A DNA stretch of 64,000 bases from Sphagnum compactum (lineage: Eukaryota; Bryophyta; Sphagnopsida; Sphagnales): assembly GCA_965153455.1 (NCBI GenBank), contig OZ234495.1, positions 11,900,875-11,964,874 on the forward strand. Direction: 5' to 3'. The notes beneath the pieces are model-generated. The model did no database searches. It was not told the origin of the DNA and saw only the letters and a list, made by a program, of their open reading frames with translations. A program made the position numbers and the translations under genes. Positions 24,219 to 35,855 of this stretch are shown here, in pieces. How positions within the stretch are numbered: position 1 is the stretch's first letter; every line of letters starts with the position of its first letter.

Positions 24219-24644
24219 CATGGACATGTGTAAATTCTTCCAGGATTTATCCTCGTGAGCCTTTTTGGAAATATATTCAGATCGACACTTTACTAGGTTC
24301 AAACCATGTGAACCTTTGTCACATTCACATGGTCAATGCTTCAAATCAGGAACTTAGTTTCAACGCTTCAACTAGTGTTGCCCGGATATGAAGATTTGAC
24401 GCATTGCTCAGGTTATCTATATGGAATTTTTTCAAATATTTATAACATAAGGATATGCACAGTGAAAAAATTATGAATACAGTTGATCAGATGGATATAT
24501 ATATATATCTACTATATTAATTCAGTAAGTCTGTCTATGCGTCTGTCTGAATGGACAATTCTGCTGCAATTATATGGCAAAACCGGCCTCTGCATTTTCT
24601 ATGGCAGAACCGGGCAATGCATTTTCTATGACAGGGCTTGGTAA

Positions 24645-24675
<31 letters not shown>

Positions 24676-25870
24676 AGCACAGGGCGGGAAGTTAATTATA
24701 TATAACAGGGGAACGGGGGGGGGGGATCAACGGGTTAAAGAATCGAAGTGGAAAATGCGAAGGACGAGGGGGGTATGCATTTTTCGGTTTTTAAACTCGC
24801 ACTAATCACATGATATGTACAATGGTTAGGAATATACTGCCGGCTTTTGGAATTAAATTTTTTCACTCACAAACCTGCTCCATTAGAGCATTAGGAAACA
24901 TCTAAAAACTAGTAACTTGTGGGGGAGTTGAACCCCGGTTTTTTAAAGAACCCTGCCCAACATAGCACAATTTTCGAGGCACAAATCAAAGTTTAAACTT
25001 AAACAATGTATACATCAAATGAGTAGATCATTTTGTACTTTCAATTTAAGCTTTAAGTAGATCCTCTCTATGAACCAAAGTAGAAGAATAGTTTCAACTT
25101 TGCATATAATTCCTAGGTCCTAATGTTGTAGTGCTAGAAAATTCAAACCTATTAATGAATATAGAACATGTAAAAAATGATTTTGAGTATGAAAGTTTAC
25201 TTGTAAAAAATAGGTTTCAAAGAGAATGTAAAACAAATAGAAGAATAAGAACTAGGTTCAAAAATAGATGTGTAAAAAAAAAACAAGGAGAAATTAGAAC
25301 ATGTGGAAGAGGGATTAACATTAAAATTACAAAGTGAAACTATAGATTAGATTTACAATCAAGGGTTCCAAAAATATTTAGATTACCACTAGATCCAACA
25401 ATCCATAGTTCAAAATGTTGCATCAAGGAGATTCAATAAAACTAAAATTTAGCTAAGTCATATAAATCATTCCTACATATTTTTTCCCATTACATGGATA
25501 TCAACAGAAGATGTTGATTAACTTGTGATGATTTTGCAAATTTTAATAACTTAATAAATTTTACCATAGCACTATTGCAACATGTTATAGCAAAATTTCC
25601 AAATTTATTACATTTTTTGGATTTTTGGGTTGTTTATGAGGAAGAGAAAGGCATACCATTGGTTGGGCCATATCGCATTCCACTCAGTTGCTAGAGGCTG
25701 GGACTAGGAAGAGAAAAACAATCATGAACTTGATAGTCCTTTGTAGGTGACAAAATAACATGTTGGACTTGCAAGCAACAAAGAAGGATAATCTACCCCT
25801 TGCAAGAAACAAGGAATTTTTTTTGCTTGCTTATGAACCACATAACAAAATATCAACACCACAACTAAAT
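24219..25870. other. Spacer with poly-G runs and AT microsatellite
   Basis: It contains a short (AT)n run near 24491-24508, two imperfect copies of a TATGGCAGAACCGG...GCATTTTC unit near 24574-24630, a 23-base G run at 24651-24673 and a second G run near 24715. The rest is AT-rich with one 68-codon frame (25131-25337) that I cannot support as a gene. Confidence 0.5.
24651..24673 (+). repeat. Poly-G homopolymer, 23 bases
   Basis: The run is uninterrupted G, preceded by GGGGC, in otherwise AT-rich DNA. Such a run can form a G-quadruplex. Its true length is uncertain because sequencing and assembly handle long G runs poorly. Confidence 0.85.
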
Positions 25871-27100
25871 TGAATGTTTTCAACAACTAAAAAAAAGATG
25901 TGGACAAATAAAACATTAGACATAATAATGGATGTTGTTGAAAGAAGGACATATGCCTTAAATAAGGCCTAACAACTCATGGAGCATTCCAATGAACTTT
26001 CATTCTGACCACATGAATGGAAAAACCAAATCCATCAAGATGGGGCCATGAGGTGTGTTTACAGAATAAAAAGCTGTAGTAGTGATTGCATGGATGTTAT
26101 TTATGTGAGAATGTGGACTATCCATAAGCCTATAACAATTAAAGATAAAAGATGCAGAGCTAACACAAACAAGGGCTACACCATTATGGGATGGGATACC
26201 AAGCAACAATTGGTAGTAATGGTTTAAGTGTTATTAAACATCCAAAAGTTAGCATTCGATAGGTAAAAGGATTGGAAGTGTGTAGAACATAACTTGGGCT
26301 AAAACCCATTTCATGTAGCTTTTTCTACACCAACTTACAATCATTATACAACCAACATAATTATAATTTAGATCATATATGGAATTTTGATGAAATAAGC
26401 GTTCAAGTTGGCAAACAATTTGGAACAAAAATTCTAACTAAGAGAGGGTCAAATGAAGTTTATAACACCATCCCCAAGTCTTGGGAACAATTAAATACAA
26501 ATTGTGCAATGAATGTTATAAAAGGTGTTTTACTTGGGTTCTACATCTCCAAAGGTGAGAAACTTCGAGATGATTACATCAAATTCTACAAACTAAATAC
26601 CCATATGGCAATGCAAAAAAAACATGGATGATTATTTTCATGTTTTAAGGAGTTTCTATTTTTCTTTAAGAGATAAATTCTAAGTGGAACATCTCTCATT
26701 AATTGACAGTTGTTAATTATGGATGGGCATGGTAACCATTTTAACCTATAATCAATAGAACATGCAAAAGAGTTGGGATTAAACATGATCACATGACCAT
26801 CGCACACATCACATGCATTGTAACCATTAGATATTTCTTGTTTCAAGCCTTTTAAAACAGCATTTAGAAAGGTCAGGGATCACCATGTACCTTTCTAGAA
26901 GCAATCACATGGAACTAAACAAAATAATTATAGTTGGATGGGTAGATCACACCTTAAAGTAATCACTCACAAAGAAAAAAATAGGTCTAAGTTTATAACT
27001 ATGGGTATATGGCCATTTCACCCGTAGGTAATGGATGGCAAGACCCAACCATCAAAGGTTTACATTGTAACAAACATGAACATGGTGAAAGCATAATAAG
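25870..27100 (+). pseudogene. pogo/DDE-1 superfamily transposase pseudogene
   Basis: Reading across several frames gives the layout of a plant pogo-like (DDE-1, CENP-B-like) transposase. A helix-turn-helix region with DHMNGKTKSIKMGP lies near 26008-26050. A CENP-B-type segment with ISL and GIPSNNWW lies near 26110-26220. Then comes the first catalytic block IWNFDEISVQVG near 26373-26410, including the NFDE aspartate. A second catalytic block IMDGHGNH lies near 26715-26740, followed by HTSHAL...PLDISCFKPF near 26800-26860. Stops and frameshifts are frequent, so it cannot make a working enzyme. The LINE begins about 240 bp downstream. Confidence 0.75.
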
Positions 27101-27339
27101 GTGAAACAATTTTAAACACATATGGAAGTCCATAATGGTCTAAATTAACACTACAAAAATAATGTGAAGGCATGATACCTTGAATCACATAAGTCATTTT
27201 GCAAGTTATCATTAAAAATTCATTATTAAAAAATTCCAACCCAAGTTTATCTTATGGAGAACTTAAATTTGAAATATGAGCTTCTAAATTATTATTTCCA
27301 CTAAAGAAAGGACTAAATGGGAAAAAACCATAATTCAAA

Positions 27340-30300
27340 GTCTCCTGGGTCCGTTCGCGTGCGAGTAGGTTTGGCGAGGCTTGCCACCCAACCTTTGAGG
27401 GGAGACGTGTTGGCTACGAACCCGACCATCATAGCCATGACTGTGTGTTAGCGTCGACCAGCTGTTGCGATCGTGAAGCATTAGGTCAAAATCGGTTCCT
27501 ATAACTTGTGGAGCTGTGCTGGGGGCGAAGAGGGGCGCCTGCAACTAAGTGTGCTGGCTAGGGAGCTGGAGGGCATGGGCGTTGGGCTTTGTGGGCTACA
27601 AGAATTGCGTTGGCCGCGTGCTAGGGAGTGTGATATCGTCGTACCATTTAGCGTTTAGGGGCACCGAGGGGAAGGGGACTAGAAGCTTGTGTGGTTTGGG
27701 GTTGACCAACGGCGTGAGTAGGGTGTGGGCCTGTTGATGGCTCTTGCCTGGAGGGATGCCTTATTGTCGTTTCGCAAGCTGGGCCCCTGGCTGATGTCTA
27801 TTTGCTTCCAGGCCAAGGTAGGGCAGCACCTAACTCTGGGGACAGCCTATGCACCCACGGATATGGGGGAAGATGCGGCCAAGGACACCTTTTACCTGAT
27901 GTTGTTTGCTTGCCTGAAGGAGGCCCCTACTAGCGACAAGGTGGTTGTCCTGGGGGACTTCAATGCGGAGCTGGGTAGTGCTTGGCAGGAACAGGGCGGT
28001 GTTACTGGCAAATTCCACTTGCACCAAGGTGCTGCTGAGCCATCTGACAATGGTGCCCACTTGCTTGACTTGGCTGCAGCTTTTCACCTTTGAGCGGCCA
28101 AGACCTTCTTCAAGCACTGCTTGGGCCATTTGGCGACATGGCAGCATGCTACCACCCATCGTTCGTATGTCAAAAACTACATTTTGGCCTTTGGCAGTGT
28201 GATGCAGGGGGGTGAGCGATTGCCATGTATTTTCCAGCATGAACCACGGGCCTAGTGACCACCGCCTGCTGGTTCTATCGCTGCAATTGCACCTTAGGGC
28301 ACTCAAGCATGACGCTCCCGCACGCCGAGGGCTATGGGATGGGGCTTTGTTACGGAAGCCTAGCCAGTAGGCTACTTTTGGGCGGGAGGTGGGCAATCGC
28401 TTTACTGTTCTACCCCCTCGGGCGTTTGACCCTGAAGAAGAATGGGGCCGTTTTGTGACCGTAGTGTTTGTGGCTGCTGCCAAGACAGTTGGGACGCAAG
28501 GCCCGGTGCGACGGAACCGCTTGGGGCTGACCCTGGGCATGCTTGAACTTGTTGCAGCCAAGCGGGCCGCCCATTTGGTTTGGCTTTCCCATCCACACTC
28601 CGTGGCTGCACAGGCAGCTTTTCACCTGGCAAACAAGAGGGTCAAGGCTGTTGTGACCAGGCTAAACAACTGCAGTGGACCGGCCATGTTTCTGTGTGGG
28701 CACGGTAAGTCCAGCACATGGCAGCAGCCGGTGCTACCAGGGCCCAGGGGCCCCCCGAGGTTTTGTTGGACCACAAAGGGGAACATGTCTATAGCCCTGA
28801 GGCTGTTTTGGCCCGCTTTTCTGAGCAGTTTGTGGGGGTTTTGGGGGGGTGGTAAGGACCTCATTGATGAGGTGTGGGAACAATTGGACGTTGCCGTGAA
28901 GAATGTTGAGGGGGTGTTGTTGGCACAAGGGGGTGCAAATATGTGTGTAATGTCTTCGCGATGTTGCTGCACCGGGTGAGGATGGCATTACTACCCCCTT
29001 GCTGAATGCTTGCCCCGAGGGTAGTGAGTGGTTGCACTGGGTTATTATGGTGGTCAGGTGTGGGTCAAGTGCCAGTGGCTTGGAAGCGGGCCCTGGTGGT
29101 GCCCCTTTACAAGGGCTCGCAATAATCCACAAACAATTACCGAGGGATTAGCCTCCTCAACATTCCTGGCAAGTCTTACGCGATGCTGCTCATGCATCGG
29201 GTGAGCCGGGTGGTGGGGGCCAATTTGCATGAAGCCCAGTGCGGCTTCCGCTCTGGCTGGGGCACTATGGACGCCATGTTTGTGATCGCTAGCTATCGAG
29301 CGCGACGTAACGCAGCAAGAACACCCAGTTCACTTCGCATTCATCGATCTAACAAAGACTTAGGATTGGGTAAACCGGCAAGCACTATGGCATATTCTAT
29401 GTACATACCAAGTGCCCTTCAAAATCGTTGAGATTTTGGAAGATTTGCACACAGGAACGTTTGCGGTAGTCAGGCTAGGGGCCAGCCTTAGCCAGGAGTT
29501 CTCCGTCAGTAGTAGGGTGTGATAGGGTTGCATTGCAGCACTGCTTTTGTTCAATGTATTCCTTGACTTTGTGGTTAGGCATGCCCTCGATAGCATGCGG
29601 CCAGATTCCGGGGTATCGGCGCAGTTTCGAGCCGACAACAACCTACTTTACTTTGCGTTGCCTGGTGAGGGCTTTTCGTTACACTAGATTGCCTTGCTAC
29701 TTTATGTGGATGACATGGTCTTGTTTTCCACCAACCTAGAAAACCTAGTACTGATGTTGCAATGCATGGATATCGCTGCAGAGCGGTTTGCCATGAGGAT
29801 TAATGCGACAAAGACCAAGGTCATGTCGGTGGGCAAAGGGACTCACAGCTACCAACCACCATCACCATTAGCGGGGGCTAGGTAGAGAAGGTTGGTAGTT
29901 TCAAGTACTTGGGGGGTATCCTGACCTCCACTGCTAACTTGGAGGACGAGGTGAACGCTTGTAGGGGCCGGGGGCTAGGCCCCTTTGCCCAATTTTCGCA
30001 TTTGTGGGGGAATTGGCACCTAGGGGTCCCGACGAAGGTGCAAGTCTTCAACACCTTTGTACACTTGCACTTTGTTTATGGGGCCGAGACCTGGAATGTG
30101 ATGCAATTTCAACAGCACTGGTTGGAGGGGGCATACAACAGCTATTTGAGGCGGATCATGGGCATTTGGGCATTAAACCGGCACAACTTGCAGCACATTT
30201 GGAACACCTGCAAGGTTAAGCTGTTGGCTTACCTACTTGCTCAACACAGGCTAAGTTGGTTAGGGCATGTGGCCAAACTGTCAGAAGCCAGGTACCCGTA

Positions 30301-30610
30301 CATTGCGTTTTTTACGCAGCTGAAAGGCACCACATATGGCCGTGGCAAGCCACCATAGACCTTTAGGTCTACTATGTGCAAGGATTTCAAGGCAGTTGGC
30401 ATACCATTCCGGGGTGCGGAGTGGTATGTGTAAGCGAAAGACAAAACACTTTGGCGCCAGCTGGTTTAGGGCATATCGCTTATAAAGGTGGTGCCTGTGC
30501 CAATGTGCAAACAGCCGGCTTGCGCATGCAAATGTTAGGGGCTTGGGCTTTTGGTTTAGTCTGTGTGAGGGTTGGCACCATCTAGTTCTGGCTAGAAGCC
30601 TTTGGCCTAT
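27340..30610 (+). pseudogene. Degenerate RTE-like LINE (endonuclease and reverse transcriptase)
   Basis: This is a non-LTR retrotransposon in the order endonuclease then reverse transcriptase, all on the plus strand. The endonuclease part is open at 27725-28093 and contains TLGTAYAPTD and the catalytic VVLGDFNAELG. The following frame shift leads to FFKHCLGHLATW near 28110. The reverse transcriptase includes NNYRGISLLNIPGKSYAMLL near 29134-29195, CGFRSG near 29240, and the catalytic YVDDM near 29700-29716. A typical post-RT segment FKYLGGILTS lies near 29900, followed by an open C-terminal frame to 30358. In-frame stops and several frameshifts show it is dead. The whole element is clearly richer in G and C than its surroundings. 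Exact ends and target duplications were not resolved. Confidence 0.85.
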
Positions 30611-30819
30611 GGGCAGAACCGGTAACTGGCAACTGAACTGAAAGTACATAGAAAAATTTGGTTTTCAAAATCCTCTCAAAAAGTCTTTTCTAATATCAAT
30701 GTTGTCACATGATATTATCATTGAATCCTTATTCAATAAAAAACATTATATGAAGGTGCATTAGGTTTAGGTAATGAGTAATGAAAAAGGGGTAGAGCTA
30801 GGGAAGTGTGCAAGTAGCA

Positions 30820-32730
30820 AAATGTTGTACCCCAATAGTGAGGAGGGAGATTATAGTTGCAAAGTGAAGTTCTTTTGGGAGGTGTGTTTCACAATGACAA
30901 CATCAAGCAATGCTCAAGAAAACCAATAAGTTCTTTTTCAAAATTGAATGAACTAAGAGGGGTTGTGCACTCTTGAAAATAATATTTGTTATTTATGCAA
31001 AAAATCAATTATGGTATATGTTTCCAAAGATTATTGGCCTAGTTTGTGAGTTAATGCCATGACCCCCAACTATCTTCATTATCTTTAAATTGTGGGTGGG
31101 TGTAGATGATGTAAATGACAGTCTAGTCAAAATTTCGGGCAAAATGTTATATGAATATTTATATTATAGATCTTTGTTGCATCTCTAGAAGTAGTAGGAA
31201 TAAGGCTAATTTTGAATGATGAAGTTGACTAGAATTTTAAAAATAGTGCAATTTTTTTTTCCTACAATTATGTTAATATGAATGTTGGTGATTAAAAAGA
31301 TTGATCAATTTTTAGTAACCATCTACAATTTTTTCAATTCCTCGTTGTAGCTTACATTTTCATAAGCATAACATGAAAATTATGTGTGGAGTGTTTGTAT
31401 TGGATGTGTAAGCAAATTCGTCATTTGAGAAATGTTCCATTAAAAAACACAACCAATGTTGCCTAGCTCTTGTACAAGAGTGAAAGGGAGGCGAAAGGAT
31501 ATTAGCTTACAATTATTTGATAGGATTGTATCATTGTTTCAAAATGTTGGATTGTGGCATTGCATTTAGCCTTTATGCTTCCAATCAAGTAGTTGCAACA
31601 AGAAAAGTTATAATTATTTATACTTGTCACCATTTTTTTCATTATTACAACTTTACTTATGTGGTTTTCATCTCATTGGAAGTTTAGTGCTTCTTAGACT
31701 TAAAGAAAGAGAAAAAACCTCTAGAAGACATAAGGTTGATGATAATTTTTTTTGATTTCAAGCAAGGCTAGTTATTTTGGAATTCGGGGAGGTTGTGTTG
31801 TGTTTTGATTTGTTGTGAAATCTATTTTAGGGTTTAAAGTTCATGGAAGGAATCGGGTTTTTTTATCATGAACCATGTTTGGTGGGTGAAGGGGGGGAGA
31901 TAGGTGATACGTTTGAGTTGCAATAAGAGCAAGGCATAATACCAGGTGGAGAAACAAAAGTGTTTGACAACATTAAAACCTTAGAAGAGGTGCTAGTTGT
32001 TGAAACAGAAGCCATTTGGATAATGTTGTTGTCTGCATTGAAGGCTAAACAAAGGTATTCGGTATTTTATTATAAAAGAAGTGCAATTTGGGCTTTCTTT
32101 TGTTGCAACAAAAAAATATGTTGCTTGATGTGGTTGCAATGTGGGTGTGTTGGTTTTTTTTTTAATCATTCCTAAAAATTGTTACAACTATAGCTGCCCA
32201 CAATATGTTGGCTCTAATGTTGGACCCAAGGTTTAAAGGTTGAAATGTGTCATTGATTTTCTTGGCCATGACAAGGCTAAACTTTTAACAAAGATATGAT
32301 AGTAAAATCTTGATCCCCTTTGCTTGTGAAATACAACCATTTCTTGAATCTTAATGTTGCAAGTACTTGTACCTCAATTGCAAATGGCCCATTAGATTTT
32401 TTTTTTGATATTCCAATTTTAGGTGCATAGGCAAATTATTATTTTTTCGTTGTTGTGCTATGAAATTGATTGATGATCCAGGGTCACCTTTGCTTTGGTG
32501 GAAGGAGCATGTTATGCTATATTCCAATATGACCTGTCTTGTTAAAGAGATCTTGGAAATTCCTAATTTGTAGATTGAAATAGAGAGGATATTATTTGTG
32601 GCTAGAGTCTTGGCTAGTTTGTGTTGTTGTAGATTTGAGCTCACAAATTTGGATGCCTTAATCATGATATATTAAAATTGGCCAAAAGATGTGCAAGTTG
32701 GTTGCCACTTTGCAAAGAAGGATGTTGAGG
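30820..32730 (+). pseudogene. hAT-family transposase pseudogene
   Basis: A BED-type zinc-finger-like start (GDYSCK, then in another frame GGVFHNDNIKQC) lies near 30845-30915. The C-terminal half is clearer: MLALMLDPRFKG near 32205-32240, and the hAT dimerisation domain DDPGSPLLWWKEH near 32473-32511. The dimerisation domain continues with LVKEILEIPN, then IEIERILFVARVLASL near 32575-32625 and LTNLDALIMIY near 32640-32670. Many stops and frameshifts are present; the largest surviving open piece is 31960-32175. It follows the LINE, and the two dead elements share a strand but no obvious functional link. Confidence 0.75.
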
Positions 32731-33345
32731 AGTTTTTTACTTTTGAAGCATACCTTCTTGAAATCCATGAAGAAGAATAGGACCAATTTGATTACTTTCA
32801 ACATGATTTGTAATTGTTGTAGTATGTTCCTTATAAACATAGATTTGATTTTAACTTGTCTTTGCAATTTGCATTTTGAGTTTTAACTTTGCACTTTGCA
32901 TCAATTTTGTGTAGTGTTGAAATTTCACATGCTGCAAAATTTTATAACATTTTAGACTTCATTTTAGACTTCAAACTTTTTAAATTTGCAATATGATCTC
33001 AATTCCCAATCATCTATATGTGTTTGTGCATGGTTCAATATGCAATTGGTGCCAATGTTTGTTTTTTGCTTGTCTTTGTTGATTCAATGTGGAGCATTGT
33101 TTAAGGTTTGGAGTTTTCCACCTATTGTGAAAACATACCAAGACCAAGGTTGGTATTCACTAATATCAACTTTTAAAAAATAAGATTGGTACCAGATTTA
33201 TACTCAGTCTCACATTTTAGATTGTAATACCAGATTTATACCTCATTTGATCACTTCATTTACATATCCGGACCATATTCTTACCCCCGCTCCAAGATAC
33301 TAGACATACCAGTGCCAGTCTGGTATGTGTAAATCTATATACCCG
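32731..33345. other. Spacer after the hAT relic
   Basis: The sequence is AT-rich. Two short TACCAGATTTATAC repeats lie near 33189 and 33228. No gene or clear element end was found. Confidence 0.4.
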
Positions 33346-33465
33346 CACAACACTGGTTGAGACTTAATATAAACTGGGATCATGAGGAGCATTATTGGGA
33401 ACGCATTGGTTCCCCCACACAGTTGATTGTTTATGCAAATAAATCTTTACAGATGGCATTTCCAC

Positions 33466-33857
33466 GGAAAACATTAAACAGGCCAAACGAAATGAATGCA
33501 GTCAGTACAAAAGTACTGCTGCTATTTTTTCCTCGAGTCTGCCCATTTGCCCCATCTATATTTTCTCAAGTGACACCCAGGCATGTTTTGCACTCGTAAC
33601 CTCATATAATACGGCATGTTTGGCACTCGTAACCTCATATAATACGGCATGTTTTGCACTTGTAACCTCACATAGCATGCCAAGTAATATGTTACATACC
33701 CCTTCATACCCCTAGTGTGTTCATAACGTGCAGAACATGCCTAGGCACCACAAGGTGAAAATAATCCGGGCAAATGGGCAGACTGGAGGAAAAAATCGCA
33801 GCAGTACGTTTGTACTGACTGCATTCATTTCCTTTGGCCTGTTTAATTATTTCCCAT
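33466..33857. mobile_element. Fold-back element with ~120-150-bp inverted arms
   Basis: The left arm, about 33466-33610, contains TTAAACAGGCCAAACGAAATG and CAGTCAGTACAAAAGTACTG. It is the reverse complement of the right arm, about 33722-33857, with roughly 85% identity over at least 120 bases. The loop holds three tandem ~32-bp units (33578-33685). The arms may extend weakly outwards (GGGAACGCATTGG against the reverse complement of a GTGTTCCCG stretch near 33880). No coding capacity is seen. It resembles a fold-back or MITE-type DNA element. Confidence 0.75.
33578..33685 (+). repeat. Three tandem ~32-bp units in the fold-back loop
   Basis: The unit is GGCATGTTTTGCACTCGTAACCTCATATAATAC with small changes, repeated three times. 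It starts inside the left arm, so it probably arose by expansion of the arm's inner edge. Confidence 0.8.
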
Positions 33858-35728
33858 TTCGACTGATGGAAGGCAACGTGTTCCCGACGGCGATTGACGG
33901 CTATCATTACGCGTCACGAGATGGGCGCGTGAAAGCTAAACAATGCGAAATAGATAGCCAAGGCCCTGTAGCTGGGTAAATATATTCATGCCGTCACGGC
34001 GAAGTCACGGCACGTTAACAGAGTAATAAAAGAAAGTGATTAACTACCAGTTTTTCCACTATAGTCGGTAAATTTGAATTTACTCAATTGCATCAAGTCA
34101 ATGAAATGTGCGAAACACACAAGTCGGACTGTCGGAACACTGCCGGATTTGGTGGTCTACTTGATTAGTAGCGTTTCTTTTGGGGGGCGGGGGGGGGGGG
34201 GTATATCTGAAGTGAACTAACAGTTATATGTTTCATAGGGTTTGGTAGGCTTTTTGAGAATTTTAGAGGACCAATGGAAATGGGAGAACCGGGCCATTAT
34301 TTTCAATGTTCAGCACAATAGGGATTTGCGTAGGCCTGAAGATTGTTTGGTATTTTAACAGGCCAAGGGGATTGCAGTATTTGGTGATTTGAAATTTGTT
34401 TTTCTTACCTACCTTGAGTGACCTTAACGTTAGATTGTCTGTAAACTCATTCCTTCTTGCACTGTGATTACTTTGGGAAAGCCTGCTCCATAGGCAGTGT
34501 CTGTATTACTTTACGTTATTTTTGGACCTTTTTAAAAGGGTAATTGTGGTGAAACTTGCAGTCTCCCAGTTTTTCCACTTGGACCCGACATCACGTGAAG
34601 TTATATTATTTCAAGGATATACCCGACAACCATGCGTACAATTACAGACTTTTGTGGTAAAGAAGAATCGACAATCTAGGTATCTATTGCCGTAAAAAGA
34701 AAGAAATCAAAATGTTGACCACGCAATCTAAGAGCAGTGTTTCAATCTCGACGGACAGACAAGGCACTTTATACATAAGATTCATTTATGTGATGTAGCC
34801 AAAGTGGCGATCATCCATATGAAGATTAATCCAAATTTGGGTATAAACGACAAATGGAAGTTTAGGAATTAAAGCATTCTTTCTATATTTTTAGCAAAGC
34901 TTACTTAGAACCAAATGAGGACATCTGGTAAAACCCTGCAAAACTATATTAATAAAGCCCTAGATTTTGGAAGATGTGCAAAGGAATAAGAAAAAGGAAA
35001 AGGGCGAAGTTACAGGTCACATCTGGCGGTTTTGATTTTAAAAACATTCCAGCGATCCAAAACCCAACAAATTGGAGGTCGTAGCAAAAATTTCAGATTT
35101 TTACCATTGTATAACTGTAGGTGCTAGTGGGTCATCCAAGCCTAGTGGGGTGTAAGGCCCCGAGAGCAGGTCCTGCCTGACAAGCCTTACAGAAATGAAG
35201 TACCAGTCGACATCAATATCCGGGAAGAACCGACATCAGATTGCAGGGAGAGAAAGGGAAATTACTTGTTTGAATAATTGTTACTCCAAGTTACCTCCAA
35301 TTTATTAGGTGACAACCGAGACATTTACTGCTCCGACTGAAAGGTTTTCCAAGTTGGCAGCTGATCACAGAAAATTTCCCCCCGGACTGACATTGTTGAA
35401 CGTCAGCCAGTGTTTCTTTTTTCAATTGCCTAGGTTGGCGGGGATCCCTAGGTAGGTCGGATAGATTTTGTCAGACTGGCGACATTATGTTAAGGAACTC
35501 TTAAAACTGCAACCAGTAACCCTCCCCCCAAAAAACCACAATTTGCTTTCGCTTTTAGGCGATTTAAAATGAAAAGAAAGCCTCCCTCTTTTCCCCATTG
35601 TATTTGATAGCCAGGGTTTTTAAAAATTAAAAATCTGGCGATAATTTGCCAGAAATAAAATTCTAAACTCGAGGTAGACTCACACTGCTTCAAAATTTCT
35701 CACTGTATGTGAAGGGAACGCTATAAAT
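33858..35728. other. Spacer; poly-G run and diverged dispersed repeat
   Basis: A G-rich run lies at 34182-34201. A stretch near 34913-34990 (AAAACCCTGCAAAACTATATT) resembles one near 38338-38412 (AAAACCCTGTAAAGCTTTATT), suggesting an old repeat family. The word GATGTAGCCAAAGTG with CATCCATAT (34793) also recurs at 44195. No gene is recognised. Confidence 0.45.
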
Positions 35729-35855
35729 GTAATAATGGGGTGGGCATACGGAACGCCCGCCGTACAACGGTGTGGTGAGCGTTCCGTTTTACAAAATGCC
35801 GAAAATTGGCTGTGCTCTACGTACGACGGGCAATGCCCACGGAGGGGGCCATTAC
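35729..35855. mobile_element. Short fold-back MITE (~127 bp)
   Basis: The outer ends GTAAT and ATTAC and inner blocks are inverted. GTGGGCAT (35740) pairs with ATGCCCAC (35833-35840), and CGCCCGCCGTAC pairs with GTACGACGGGC. The interior has a further GGAACGC...GCGTTCC pair. It is non-coding. No convincing target duplication is visible. Confidence 0.6.

Noticed and set aside
27830-28561. A 243-codon minus-strand frame
   Set aside because: It lies antisense to the LINE endonuclease in GC-rich DNA, where stops are rare, and the sense strand carries the recognisable motifs.
28389-28979. A 196-codon plus-strand frame inside the LINE as a separate gene
   Set aside because: It lies between the endonuclease and reverse transcriptase blocks of the same element and is best explained as part of the LINE with a shifted frame.
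33578-33685. A CRISPR-like array from the three short repeats
   Set aside because: The units are contiguous without spacers, lie in the loop of a fold-back element, and the genome is eukaryotic.
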